DNA of 64,000 nucleotides from Pyropia yezoensis (lineage: Eukaryota; Rhodophyta; Bangiophyceae; Bangiales; Bangiaceae). The notes below the pieces were generated by a model, which had not been told where the DNA came from, ran no database searches, and was given only the letters and a program-made list of their open reading frames with translations. The DNA lies in contig CM020618.1 of assembly GCA_009829735.1 (NCBI GenBank), positions 2,416,882 through 2,480,881 of the forward strand. Direction: 5' to 3'. A program made the translations under genes and the position numbers. Shown here piece by piece: positions 39,569 to 49,741 of this stretch. Every line of letters starts with the position of its first letter. Within the stretch, counting starts at the first letter, position 1.

Positions 39569-39613
39569 TGGTTAGGGTTAGGGGTCAGGGTTAGGATTAG
39601 TTTTAGGGTTAGC
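39569..39613 (+). repeat. Short TTAGGG-type (telomere-like) stretch
   Basis: ggttagggttaggggtcagggttaggatta...ttttagggtta: four to five exact or near-exact TTAGGG units with variants, internal to the TIR element. Confidence 0.7.
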
Positions 39614-40672
39614 TATATATGCGCTATGCGGCGGGTTGGTACGATCTGCCGTGGTCCGCGCGGGGACGAACTGTCGAGAATGCAGGCAGCTTCTACCTTG
39701 GTCTCCCACTTCGCCCACTTCGCGCATCCGACCGGCATTGGCCTCCTTTGGGTGGGGCGCGCTGGCACGGTGTGGTGGCTTCTGAGGGTGAAATGCTGAA
39801 GTAGTAGTTGCGGGGGTTGCTGGTGCAGCTGAAGGTGCAAGGGGGGGGAGGGCAGCTGTCGGAAACATGGCCGTGGGCGCCTGTAGGCCGCTCATCACCA
39901 GTACGAGTTGCACCAGGAGGTGTCGGGGGGGTATGTCCCTCGTGTGAGGTCCGCTTGGTGTCGCCGCGGGACAGCAGGTTGGGGAGGGCGCAGCTGGATA
40001 AGATGTGCGGGCATTGTAGGGATGGAGAGGGTTCAGTGGGTGGGGAAGGCGCTGGTCGATTGGACTTGGCTACAGACACTGGGGAAGGGCAGAGTGGTGA
40101 GTGGAGGTCGTTTCTTTTGTTGGTCAATGATCGTGGGGATACCGTTCGATTCTGGTGTGAGCTGCATTGATAGAATCTCAGATGGAGAGACGTCGCTGGC
40201 CTATGATCAACTGAAAGGTTGCCTCGGCGCGGCGTCTGACACTGGTGCTTTTGCATAGAGAGAGCAGGGGTGGACATGGATGACGGCGGGTGGGAACAAT
40301 TGGGATGTCATACGAATCAGACAAGAATACGACCAAGGCTCGTCTGTAAAGTGCCACTGAGGAGCTCGGCCGCTGTCCAAAGACAGCGCTTCTGCTGCCG
40401 CGACCATTGCATGCGAACAGGACGTGGCGGAGCTTCATGGGACGGCAACCACGAAGGAGAACGGCGTGAGGTGTCTCGGGGATGAAAAGGACTGCGGCAT
40501 ACGTGGCCTCCGGCGCGCTCGTGTCGACAGTGCTGGGGACGGTGAGGCGTGATGAAAACGGCGTCACAGGAGTGCAGGGAAGCCCGCCACAACAAGGACG
40601 AAGGTAATGTCATCACAGACGGGTGGCTGGGACCTGGAAGGAACCCTTTTTGAGGCACAGGAGCAATGTATA

Positions 40673-40787
40673 GTGCGTCCCGTAAAACGTGGACGTGCAC
40701 GTGTCGTGATCATGTCAAATATCGGCCACTGGACCAATCAAACCCACACTGCACGACCTGTGCACGTCCACTTTTTACGGGACGCAC
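40673..40787. mobile_element. 115-bp MITE-like hairpin
   Basis: 36-base arms at 40673-40708 and 40752-40787 are reverse complements at 33 positions (outer end GTGCGTCCCGTAAAA), around a 43-base loop. This would fold into a very stable hairpin. Flanks are AT-rich, but a clear target duplication could not be assigned. Confidence 0.6.
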
Positions 40788-41973
40788 AATAGCCATCCCC
40801 CAGCACCCCACCGGAAGCGACGGAGGCCCCCAGAGCGCCCCGGGGGGGGGGGGCGACCCCTGCGGGCGAGCCATATTTTCGGTAATTTCATCCGCCGGCG
40901 GACAATATTTCACCCTCGGGAGGGCGCTTTTTTCGGGCGCCAATCTGAGCGCCCCCCCTAGGGGGCGGGGGGGGGGGGCAGCCCAGATCGGCCAGGCAAA
41001 CTCTTCAACATTTTGAGTGACTGTCGATTGCAGGAAATTGCATTTTAGTGTTCGCGGTTTGCTCGTAGTGTTGTCATCGGTCCGCAGATCGAAACGGCAC
41101 GGCCTGTAGCACCTTTTTGCACAGATCTTGTGGCTGCTAGTAGCCGGTGGCTGACTCTGAGGTGCACTGGTCACCTGGTATGTGCAGCTTGCCGCCCATC
41201 CATCGGCCGGCTTTTCACTCGATCAGGTACGCGCACTCAAGAGGCGTACTCGAGAGAAGCTTGCTATCTCTTGCGTGTTCAGACACTGCAGGATGGGGGC
41301 TGTTGGATGCGTCTGGCACTCGTGTCCGTTGCATGTGTCTTGGAGCTGTGTCTGGGCATGAGCCGGCCGGTCCTCTCGATGTGGGCTCTGTCCAGCTGTG
41401 GCACGATAAATTGCGGCGCTCTGATTGGCTGCGTAGCTTCCTCAGCTAGCTTTCCCCAGAATTCGTGAGGAAGCTATTGCGCACGATTCCTTCACGCCGG
41501 CTGGGGGCTTACTGACCTTCAGGTTATTTGCCTGATTTTTCGCACTTGTTTTCCTTGCGTGATGTCGTATCTTTCCCCTTTTTCCCACTGGGTTTTTTAT
41601 GGGAATGGACATTTGTGTGTGGGGGGATTTCGCTTGCTTTTCGTGTGGTGGCCCGGTGAGCGGCCAGTGCCTTGCTGGCACTGGGCCCGCTGGGGGCGCC
41701 CTCTGGGGGCCTCGCTCTGGGCCCATGGAGGGGCCAGGGGGGGAGGTTCTTGAGGGGTGCTCCGGGGTTCTCCCCGGGGCCATCTTGTAAAATCAACAGT
41801 GCTTTGGGTTCCTTCTCCCTCTGGCTTTTGTCCTGTTTACCTTTGCCCCGTACCGTGGCGGGCGAGTGGATCAGCAAGGGCTCTTACCTGTTCCTTCCTG
41901 GGCTTCGGACTGTGGTCTCTGTGTGTGTGTTTGCGGTTTGTGGTTTCGGGAACCTGGGTTCCATTACGCTACA

Positions 41974-43319
41974 AGGGGAGTGGGGGGGGAAACGGGATAT
42001 GGGTGTGAACGATACAAGAGGGCCAGGGAGGGAGGGGTAGAGGACGGGAGGTGAGGTGGGAGGAAGGGAGGAGGGAGGAGGGCACCGTCTGCAGGAAGGC
42101 GAAACCATATCAACGTGCACTGAATCGGCCAAGATGGTTGTTCTGCGGGAAGTGCCGACGGGAGACACTGCGAAGACGTGGCTTGTACATCAAGCGCGTT
42201 CTCGAATTACTCCGCCGACGGTGGCTGGATTGTGCTGTTTCATATGAAAACGCGATGGTTGCTATTTGGAGAGCCCCCATCAAACGGCAAGGGACGCCCA
42301 CGATGAGAAAAAGCCCCCCTGCGAAAAAATATATATACCTCCGAGCTCGTGAGACTCTCAGGAGTCCAACGGTGTGTTTGACGCTGCGAAAAGACTGAGG
42401 GTTCCTGAGAAAAAAATGCCATGGTTGTTACGTGTGGTCAGAGGGATACAGCGCTCTCGAGGCTATCGAGGCTCGCTGAGCTTGGTAACCGAAATTCCAT
42501 GTTTCAAGACTTAGGATCAGTGACATTCTGTCTGAATTGCAGAAAACAGGCATTCCATGGACGTTGGTCACCATGGAGAAATGGGTGCATTCGAATGCAT
42601 TCGCTGCGTCACGGCATTCGCTTGCATTTACCCTTTTGAAACGGGCATTAAAATGCAAGGAAACGTGTTTCTGTGGTTCGAGTGGTATAGAGTCTAATGT
42701 AAGGAAGATGAAGCGGGAGCCACGGCCTTCGAACCGACCGGGCAATCGCACAGAAGGTGGCCGTCGTCGGAGTGCACCTAAGCACGAGTGTATCCAAAGA
42801 GTCCCACTTGTCTTTTCCTCCCGACTCCCTCCTCGCTACTCGACGCGAGGGAGCGTATATATAGGCGCGGAGCCACTCGCCACAGGCACGCACACGGCAC
42901 TTCACACCCCACACGGACAGCAAGACACACAACACAAAACAAGTGCAAAACGCAGCGCGAGGATTCAGCGTCACTCACCAGCGCGCCGGCGTGTGCCAGC
43001 GGGGCTGATGAAATGTGATGGAGCCGTGCGATTTGCCCGTCACGTTCCATCACTTCACAACGATGGAGCGCCGTCACGAAATTGCCAGTATGGAGCCCAC
43101 GTGGCATTGCTGTCAGCAACAATCACAACGTCCGGAACCGTCTGGAACCGCGCCGCCGCATCGGATGACAATGGTGACGTCGTCCCCGTCAGGCACGGAT
43201 TCACAATTTCCGGTCAACGGCGAGGCAGAGGCGTTTCAAGCATGCACATAAATACCCAGTTCGAATTGTCTCACCTGGCTTTGGCCGACGCCTCTTTCTC
43301 TTCTTTGTCATGGCGTCGC
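41974..43319. other. No supported gene; AT-richer stretch with TATA-like sites
   Basis: Between repeat C2 and the copia element. TATA-like atatatata near 42333 and tatatata near 42856 are present. A 280-codon frame at 42537-43388 lacks any domain and overlaps the copia LTR. Confidence 0.4.
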
Positions 43320-43324
43320 ACTGC
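43320..43324 (+). repeat. Target-site duplication of copia element, left copy (ACTGC)
   Basis: Matches 49737-49741. Confidence 0.92.
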
Positions 43325-43898
43325 TGTGGCAGTATTGGCAGAAATCGTACCAGACTCACGGCCTGCCACCGACCGCGGATCTGTGTAGATGGGGCAGCCG
43401 ACGTCCGTGCACGCCCCAGACACAGCAATCCAAGAGTCCTTCTTCTTTGTCGTTCAATGTCTCCCCCCTCGCAATCGTCCCCTCGACGCGCTGTGCCTGC
43501 CCTCATGTGGGGCCGGCGCAGCCCCCCACGCCAGGGCACGCACACGGGCCCGCACGGGCACCCCCCCCCACGCATGGCCCCCTCAGGCATGCGGGCGCGC
43601 ACACACACTCACGGGCCAAGCCCCCCCCCTCGTGCACGCACAAAAAACGCAGGTGCGCGCACGCAACGGGCCTGGGATATGCACGGGCGACACCCTCCAC
43701 ACACGTCGACAACAGGCCAGCAGGGGCACGGCCAGCACACCGTCGACGCAGGGAATCTCGCCCCGGAGGCGCCAATCAGCCACCCCCGCGTGACACGCAA
43801 TCACCGACGTCGTGCAATCTCGGCCAACCATTGGCCACCATCGGACAGCCCATAGACGCGGCCGCAAGCACACTGCAGCCACGTTGGAATCAGCCACA
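43325..43898 (-). repeat. 3' LTR of copia element (574 bp)
   Basis: Nearly identical to 49163-49736. The pol stop codon (43890-43892) lies inside this LTR. Confidence 0.95.
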
Positions 43899-46800
43899 CT
43901 CCCCCCTTTCCTCCTCAGACGGCTTGGGGGTCGCGGCAGCACGGATGATCCACTGCTGCACCGGGCTGTTGTCCTCGCCAGTACTCATGATGCGCTCGAG
44001 CGCAGTGCAGTGGTGTGGTTTCGTCAGCCCGTCCGCGGCGTTGTGCTTGGACTTGAGCAGGCCGACGTTGGAAATCTCCTGGTTGTTGTACGCCTCTCGA
44101 GCCGCCGCCACATCAATCATAAGTCGCTTCTCCGTCGGATGCGACGCGCGCGTGATGACGTCAAACAGCTGCTTGGAGTCCGTCAGCATTATGAGCGGGA
44201 CATGCTGGTGGTAGATACGCTCCAAGTCGTGCTTGATGACGAACGCCTCGTCAAATGCGTTGGCAAACGCGTACACCTCGCCGGCCATGATGGAGCGCAC
44301 CACTCGGCGTGACTTCTTGCTCGAGTAGGACAGCACGTGACAGACGCCGCGGTCGTCGCACAGCAAGATACTGTTGCCCAGCTGGGAAGACCCGTCATCT
44401 TTGGACGCAAATGACGCATCGGCGTACACTTTGAGCCGCAGCGATCTACGTCGGAGGGGGCGGTAAATCAGCGCCCAATCGCTGGTACTCTTAGCTCGCT
44501 TGATGGCCTTATTGAGATCTCGGATATGCCGCGTACAGTACGACTTTGGGGTAGCCTGGGCCGCGCGGTTGATCGCGCAGCACAAGTCCGGCCGGGTGTG
44601 CGAGAGCCAAGCGACAGCGGCACGCACAGACGCAAACTCCTCGTACGTCGCGGACAGATTCATGGAGTTCAGGGCGGCGATGTAGTTCGTCTGCGTCAGC
44701 TCGATGCACCAATCAGGGCCACGGGCGGAGGCGATGGTGACGCCGAGAAACTCGAAGTTGTCCCACTGCCGAGGCTTGGCTTCAAACTGACGTAGAGTTG
44801 CCTCCGTCAGCACCTGGAAGGTCTCATTGCCGCCGAGTATGCTGTCGTCGACATAGGTGCGCAGGAGTCCTTCCACACCACCCGCTCCGTCCCGCACGTA
44901 CAGCGCAGGGTCCCCCGTTGTGGGTGCCATGCCCAAGTCGTTCTCCACATGTGCAGTGAATGTCGCGGCCCAGTAGTCCCCAGCGTCGCAGATCCCAGAC
45001 AGCGGCCGCACCAGCTGCAGCCCCTCGTCCTCACCGATCCCAAAGTACTCCCTGTCCGCCGCCCGCGGTTGCAGGTAGACGTCACGGGTCATATTCTCCA
45101 TGCTCTGCAGGTAGGACTGGTTCACGTCGTGCGCGAAAAGGCGATACCCACGCACCGCGCTGGTAGACACTACCATCTTTGTGGACCGCTGCCGCAAGGT
45201 CGACAAGTTGTGTACTACGAACCGCTTGTCTCGGTCCTTGTATCCCTGCGCAACGTAGCGCGACTTTGGCTGCTCCTTGGGGGAGCCGACGTGCTTGAGG
45301 GTGTGGACGAATCGGCCTCCGACAATATTTGCCCCCTTGGGCAAGGATCGCTTCTTGATGACCTTCATCGTGCCTCGCCCCAATAGGCCGTCCACCTCCC
45401 GCTGAGTCGACGCGCGAAACGGCTCAGATTGGATGCGCACGTCACCCTCCGTGAGAACTTTCGTTATCAGCACGCCCGACGGTGAAAAGATGTGCTCAGA
45501 GGGCGGGGCAGTCTCCGAGAAGGTGTGCAATCCAATGCAGAGGTCGCACAGCAGTTGGTCGCCGGTGCGCTTGGCGTCCATAAGCTGGTCCAGCTCCTCG
45601 TCTCCGACCTCGCGCACAGAGAGCTCCCCGTCCTCAGGTGGAGGCGGTGCTGCGTTGTCAGATCCGTCTGGAGAGATTCGGTCGCTCTCACCCCCCTTAG
45701 CACCAGGCACGGCGCTGTGACGGTACTGCTTCACCTTATCAACTGAGGACAGCTTTGCAGTACCGTCCACGTCGATCCAGACGAGCTTGCCGTCCGCCTT
45801 GATAACCGTGTAGGGCCCCACCCAGCTGTTGACCGGTTTCTCGCGAAACACAAGCACCGCCATTCCCGCGGCGACGTCCGCGTCGGCGGCTCGCGGTACA
45901 CGCATTCGGAGAGCTGCCCGCAATCGGGCGCGCGCGACGGTCCGCCTCATCTCGTCGCGTGCCGTTCTCATCGCCTCCAGTCGCACCTTTTGTGCCGGCA
46001 GATCCACAGGGCTGATCGGTGTGCGTGGGACAATGCCAAACACAAGCAGGGTCGGCACGAGCCCAGCAGGTCCGGCGGTGTTGTTCATCGCGGAGACGGC
46101 GAGGGAGAGCGCGTGCTCGGCGGCGAGCGTTGGATGGTCGGCCCGCACGCGACGGTAGATCTGCCGCAAAAATGCGTGATAGCGCTCGCCAGATCCCAAC
46201 GCGTTGTGCGACTCGATGCCCGACTCAATATGCTTCGTGCCCACGGCTTGCAGCAGTGCCCGCCACTTGGCCGACGTCAGCTGCGGCCCCTAGTCCGTGT
46301 GCATCGCGTCCGGGTGCCCAGCATAGGGGTACACCAAGATGCGGAGGTACAGGCTCCAGGCAGCGTCGGCCGTCTCACCATCGCGCATAAAGGCACCCGC
46401 GTTAAAGCCCGTGTCCTTGTCCACCACATGGAGAACCGGCTCACTCTCCAGCCACATGAGGTCGACCAGGACGGTCCTGTTGAACACGATGTCCTCCGCG
46501 GGCAGCGCTACGCGGAAGCGGGTCGGCTCCTTGGCCAGCCGTTGACACGTGTCACAGGTTGCGGTCACCTCCTCCAGCCGGCTTAGGGTCTCCTTGTTGG
46601 CGTGTGGGTCGTTGGCCTGCCGCAACACAGCGAACAAACGCTCAGGTGCTGGGTGACAAAAGTGGCGATGGAGTCGCTCCGCCTCCACCGTGGTGTACAG
46701 GGTGTCACGACTCCACTCGAGGAAAACATGCCCGTACTTGCGCGTCACGGGGACCGACAACTTGTAGGCGACGCATACCAGCTCATTGGTCACGGTGTTG

Positions 46801-47192
46801 ACGTACATCTCGTTCGCGTCCAGGGCATCGAGGCCAAACAGGAACGGTACCCTGACGTCGACCACGTCCACGTCCATAGGTAAAAATAGGTCACCAGCCA
46901 GCGGCACACGGATTGACAACACACCCAGGCTGGGGTAGTCCGAGCCACCGAATCGGAAGGCAGCGTTCTTAGGCTCCGCCAGGTGCAGCTCCTTGCCAGC
47001 AAAGTGCGCGTAGGCGGCTGCCTGCCGGCGGCCAATCACGGTCCGCTCCGCCCCGGTGTCCAGGCATGCGCCAAGAAACACGTTTGTATCAGCGGCGGCA
47101 GCTAGCAGGCACTCTGACACGTTGGCTTCCACGTGGGCGCGGGGCGGCCGGCCCCGACGGCGTCTGCAAATGGAGGAATGGCGACGAGTCAT
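43890..47192 (-). CDS. pol: Copia Pol polyprotein with one nonsense codon in integrase
   Basis: ATG 47190-47192 overlaps the gag stop as ATGA. Order: protease LDTGAERTVIG (about 47060); integrase HHCC finger (LHRHFCHP...CDTCQRL, about 46690-46540); integrase core DLMW, HTD-stop-GPQLTS and GSGERYH; reverse transcriptase with YVDD at 44844-44855; RNase H with VYADASFAS (about 44430). It ends TGA inside the LTR. A single in-frame TAG at 46290-46292 falls immediately after the second catalytic Asp of the integrase D-D-E triad, where related proteins have N or Q before GPQ. Otherwise it is about 1,100 codons of uninterrupted frame. As it stands the copy is defective unless the TAG is suppressed. 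Confidence 0.9.
43899..43915 (-). other. Polypurine tract of copia element
   Basis: On the minus strand an aggaggaaaggggggag run abuts the 3' LTR and also encodes the last residues of Pol. Confidence 0.7.
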
Positions 47193-48727
47193 TCCTCCAT
47201 CGCAAAATCCGCCTTAGTGTCGGTGTCCGCCGCGCCTGCCTTGGGGGCGCCGCCGCGGGACGCCAACAGAGCGTCAAACAGCTGGCGGTCATCCTCATCA
47301 CACCCCCCGGATCCACCGTCCTCGTCCTCTGCCTCACTGGTGCGCTCACCAATCAGCATGGCGTCCAGTTGAGTGCATAGCTGGAATAGCACGGTGGCGG
47401 CCGAGGCCTTGCCCGAGTCCTTCTTGGAGTAGTACTCGAGCCGGCGCTGGGCTGCCTTGGCCGCGTCAATCGGGAGGGGACAGTCCTTCATAGTGTGCCC
47501 AGCGTCATCGCAGTTGAAGCACCCCATGATTGACAGCGGGTCCACACCACTCGAGCGGGAAGGGGCAGCCGTCCGCTTCACGCGGCCAGCGGCCATGCCG
47601 CGACTGGGGCGAGCGTAACGCCCTTGGCCAGTAAACAGGATACCGGGAACGTCTTGGGTTGCGGTCGGGCGGTGCCCAGATGCGCTCGCGTGGGCCACTG
47701 CCAGTCGCGCCTCCTTATGCAGGTGCAGCGCGGCCTCCAGATCTCCATAAAGCTGCTGAAAGGTAAGGCCATGCGTCGCAATCCGGCTCAGCGGCTCAGT
47801 CGCCCACGGGCTACCGACCACAGCGTTCCTCAAAAACTCTACCTTGTGGGCATCTCCCTGGTGGGAGCGGGGCACCTGCGGCGCGAGCTTGGTGATCGTC
47901 TTGTAAGTTTGCTCGAGCGCCGCCGCTTCCGTCACCCCGTCGCTCAGCAGCGTGCTCATGCGGTAGCCCACTAGGTAGTTCTTGACCCGGTTCTGGCGCA
48001 CAATAGAGTTGTACTCGGTGCTCACCATGTCAACAGCCTGGCTGAACGACGTGGCATAAGACTGCACCCTGTCGAGATAAAACCGCTTGGCGTCGCCGCT
48101 GAGGATGTTGTGCATGTACTGGAAGCGCTGCTCCTGGCTGAGGTCGTAGTCTCGGGCCACCTGCTGGTACTCCGCTACATACTCCATCCAGGCCTCCCCA
48201 AGGTTGCCAGAGAACTTTGACGACGCATCCCGAAAGCGCATGGCGATGTTATGGGCCGTGCGATCACCAGCTGTAGACGATGCGTCGCCGCGGCGGGCAG
48301 GCGACGAAGGTTGGCTGGCCACCGCACTCGAGCCCACGCGACGCCCAGCTGCGACGAGGTCCGAAGCCAACTGGTTAGCGGCCACGCGGTCCTCCGGGTC
48401 GACGTAGGGTGACGTAGCTAGCATCATAATAACTCGATGTGATGAATGCTGCTGCAGGTTGGCGCCGTGCCCATCGAGCCACTTGCGCAGCTCGCGGTGG
48501 GCGTACGGTAACGTGGAAATGTCGGTCCCAAAGAGGACCGCGGGCGGAAACAGGTCGGCCACAGCAGCCTTCACCAGCTCGCCAGATAGGGTGGACTCGC
48601 GCACCTCCGCCTCAAGCATGCGGACAGAGGAAATAAACCTCATCTGCTCGACAGACAGCATGGCGGGATCGGCCAGTGGCATAAAATTTGTGGCGGGGGG
48701 CGAGTGGTTGCTCGACGGGTCCGTCAT
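47189..48727 (-). CDS. gag: Copia Gag
   Basis: ATG 48725-48727 to TGA 47189-47191, 512 residues; the frame has an earlier GTG at 48757 but the ATG is preferred. The middle shows a UBN2/Gag-like helical region (about residues 150-320). A CX2CX4HX4C zinc knuckle (CFNCDDAGHTMKDC) lies near nt 47520-47480. An acidic C-terminus includes EDEDGGSGGCDEDD. It packages element RNA in virus-like particles. The stop overlaps the pol start (ATGA). Confidence 0.92.
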   Translation of the reverse strand: MTDPSSNHSPPATNFMPLADPAMLSVEQMRFISSVRMLEAEVRESTLSGELVKAAVADLFPPAVLFGTDISTLPYAHRELRKWLDGHGANLQQHSSHRVIMMLATSPYVDPEDRVAANQLASDLVAAGRRVGSSAVASQPSSPARRGDASSTAGDRTAHNIAMRFRDASSKFSGNLGEAWMEYVAEYQQVARDYDLSQEQRFQYMHNILSGDAKRFYLDRVQSYATSFSQAVDMVSTEYNSIVRQNRVKNYLVGYRMSTLLSDGVTEAAALEQTYKTITKLAPQVPRSHQGDAHKVEFLRNAVVGSPWATEPLSRIATHGLTFQQLYGDLEAALHLHKEARLAVAHASASGHRPTATQDVPGILFTGQGRYARPSRGMAAGRVKRTAAPSRSSGVDPLSIMGCFNCDDAGHTMKDCPLPIDAAKAAQRRLEYYSKKDSGKASAATVLFQLCTQLDAMLIGERTSEAEDEDGGSGGCDEDDRQLFDALLASRGGAPKAGAADTDTKADFAMEE

Positions 48728-49162
48728 GTTGAAGATGTGATGCGGCTGCTCGGTCACGAGGTAGTCGTTGGTAGAACAATAGTAGTCACAGGTCCCAATT
48801 CACCGATGCGCGCAGGTCGACCACCCAGCGCCTGCCTCCACCCCGCCTCACCACGCCAGTCCCCCGAGACACCCTGTCAGGGTTGCGGGCGTCCGTACCC
48901 AAGCCTCCCCGGCGCTCCGGTGTTACCCAGGAGGGGTCGTGACGTAGACCTTGTGGTGCGTCCTCGTACGCTCCCCAGTGGGTTTCTAGACAGGTCTTCC
49001 GACCCCAGGCCCCCACGGCTTTACGACTCGGTACCCCCCTTAGTTCAAGTCCCCTGGGGGACCTGCGTGGAGGAACAGGATAGAGACAAACACTAGGCAG
49101 TCGCCCGCTCACGCACCGGTTCTCTCTCTCTCTCTCTCTCGCCAGTACAGGTGATTCGCGAA
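48728..49162. other. Leader region of copia element
   Basis: About 430 bp between the gag start and the 5' LTR. Contains a (TC)n run at 49120-49140. A primer-binding site starting with TGG was not found next to the LTR. Confidence 0.5.
49120..49140 (+). repeat. (TC)n microsatellite
   Basis: About ten TC units in the copia leader. Confidence 0.85.
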
Positions 49163-49736
49163 TGTGGCAGTATTGGCAGAAATCGTATCAGACTCACGGC
49201 CTGCCACCGACCGCGGATCTGTGTAGATGGGGCAGCCGACGTCCGTGCACGCCCCAGACACAGCAATCCAAGAGTCCTTCTTCTTTGTCGTTCAATGTCT
49301 CCCCCCTCGCAATCGTCCCCTCGACGCGCTGTGCCTGCCCTCATGTGGGGCCGGCGCAGCCCCCCACGCCAGGGCACGCACACGGGCCCGCACGGGCACC
49401 CCCCCCCACGCATGGCCCCCTCAGGCATGCGGGCGCGCACACACACTCACGGGCCAAGCCCCCCCCCTCGTGCACGCACAAAAAACGCAGGTGCGCGCAC
49501 GCAACGGGCCTGGGATATGCACGGGCGACACCCTCCACACACGTCGACAACAGGCCAGCAGGGGCACGGCCAGCACACCGTCGACGCAGGGAATCTCGCC
49601 CCGGAGGCGCCAATCAGCCACCCCCGCGTGACACGCAATCACCGACGTCGTGCAATCTCGGCCAACCATTGGCCACCATCGGACAGCCCATAGACGCGGC
49701 CGCAAGCACACTGCAGCCACGTTGGAATCAGCCACA
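49163..49736 (-). repeat. 5' LTR of copia element (574 bp)
   Basis: TGTGGC...GCCACA; same length as the other LTR. Confidence 0.95.
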
Positions 49737-49741
49737 ACTGC
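49737..49741 (+). repeat. Target-site duplication of copia element, right copy (ACTGC)
   Basis: Matches 43320-43324. Confidence 0.92.

Larger units (their letters stand above)
39312..41496. mobile_element. 2.2-kb element with ~60-bp terminal inverted repeats and 9-bp target duplication
   Basis: Ends are inverted copies of each other over about 60 bp, sharing AGCTTCCTC, GAATTCTGGGGAAAGCTAGCT and AGGAA blocks (39318-39365 and 41432-41490). The 9-bp CCGGCTGGG occurs at 39303-39311 and 41497-41505, and the uninterrupted repeat C1 has a single related site. A 9-bp duplication with long TIRs is typical of Mutator-like DNA transposons. No transposase is recognisable, so it would be non-autonomous. 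It contains a telomere-like stretch and a MITE-like hairpin. Confidence 0.65.
39122..41973 (+). repeat. LTR-like repeat C2, split by a TIR element
   Basis: Homologous to 38100-38743: the left part is 39122-39311, the right part 41506-41973. Removing the insertion and one 9-bp duplication leaves about 658 bp. Confidence 0.65.
43325..49736 (-). mobile_element. Full-length Ty1/copia retrotransposon
   Basis: Two 574-bp LTRs (43325-43898, 49163-49736) with TGTGGC...GCCACA ends, flanked by ACTGC on both sides. I saw one difference between the LTRs (43350 C against 49188 T), so insertion is recent. Gag and Pol are on the minus strand. Integrase precedes reverse transcriptase, which defines the copia superfamily. 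Total 6,412 bp. Confidence 0.96.

Noticed and set aside
42537-43388. 283-codon plus-strand frame
   Set aside because: No domain, and it runs into the copia LTR, whose insertion site lies inside it.
43310-43855. Duplicate frames of 130-180 codons here and at 49151-49693
   Set aside because: They are the two copia LTRs read through; they carry no cysteine cluster or other conserved motif and the copies are too similar to test selection.
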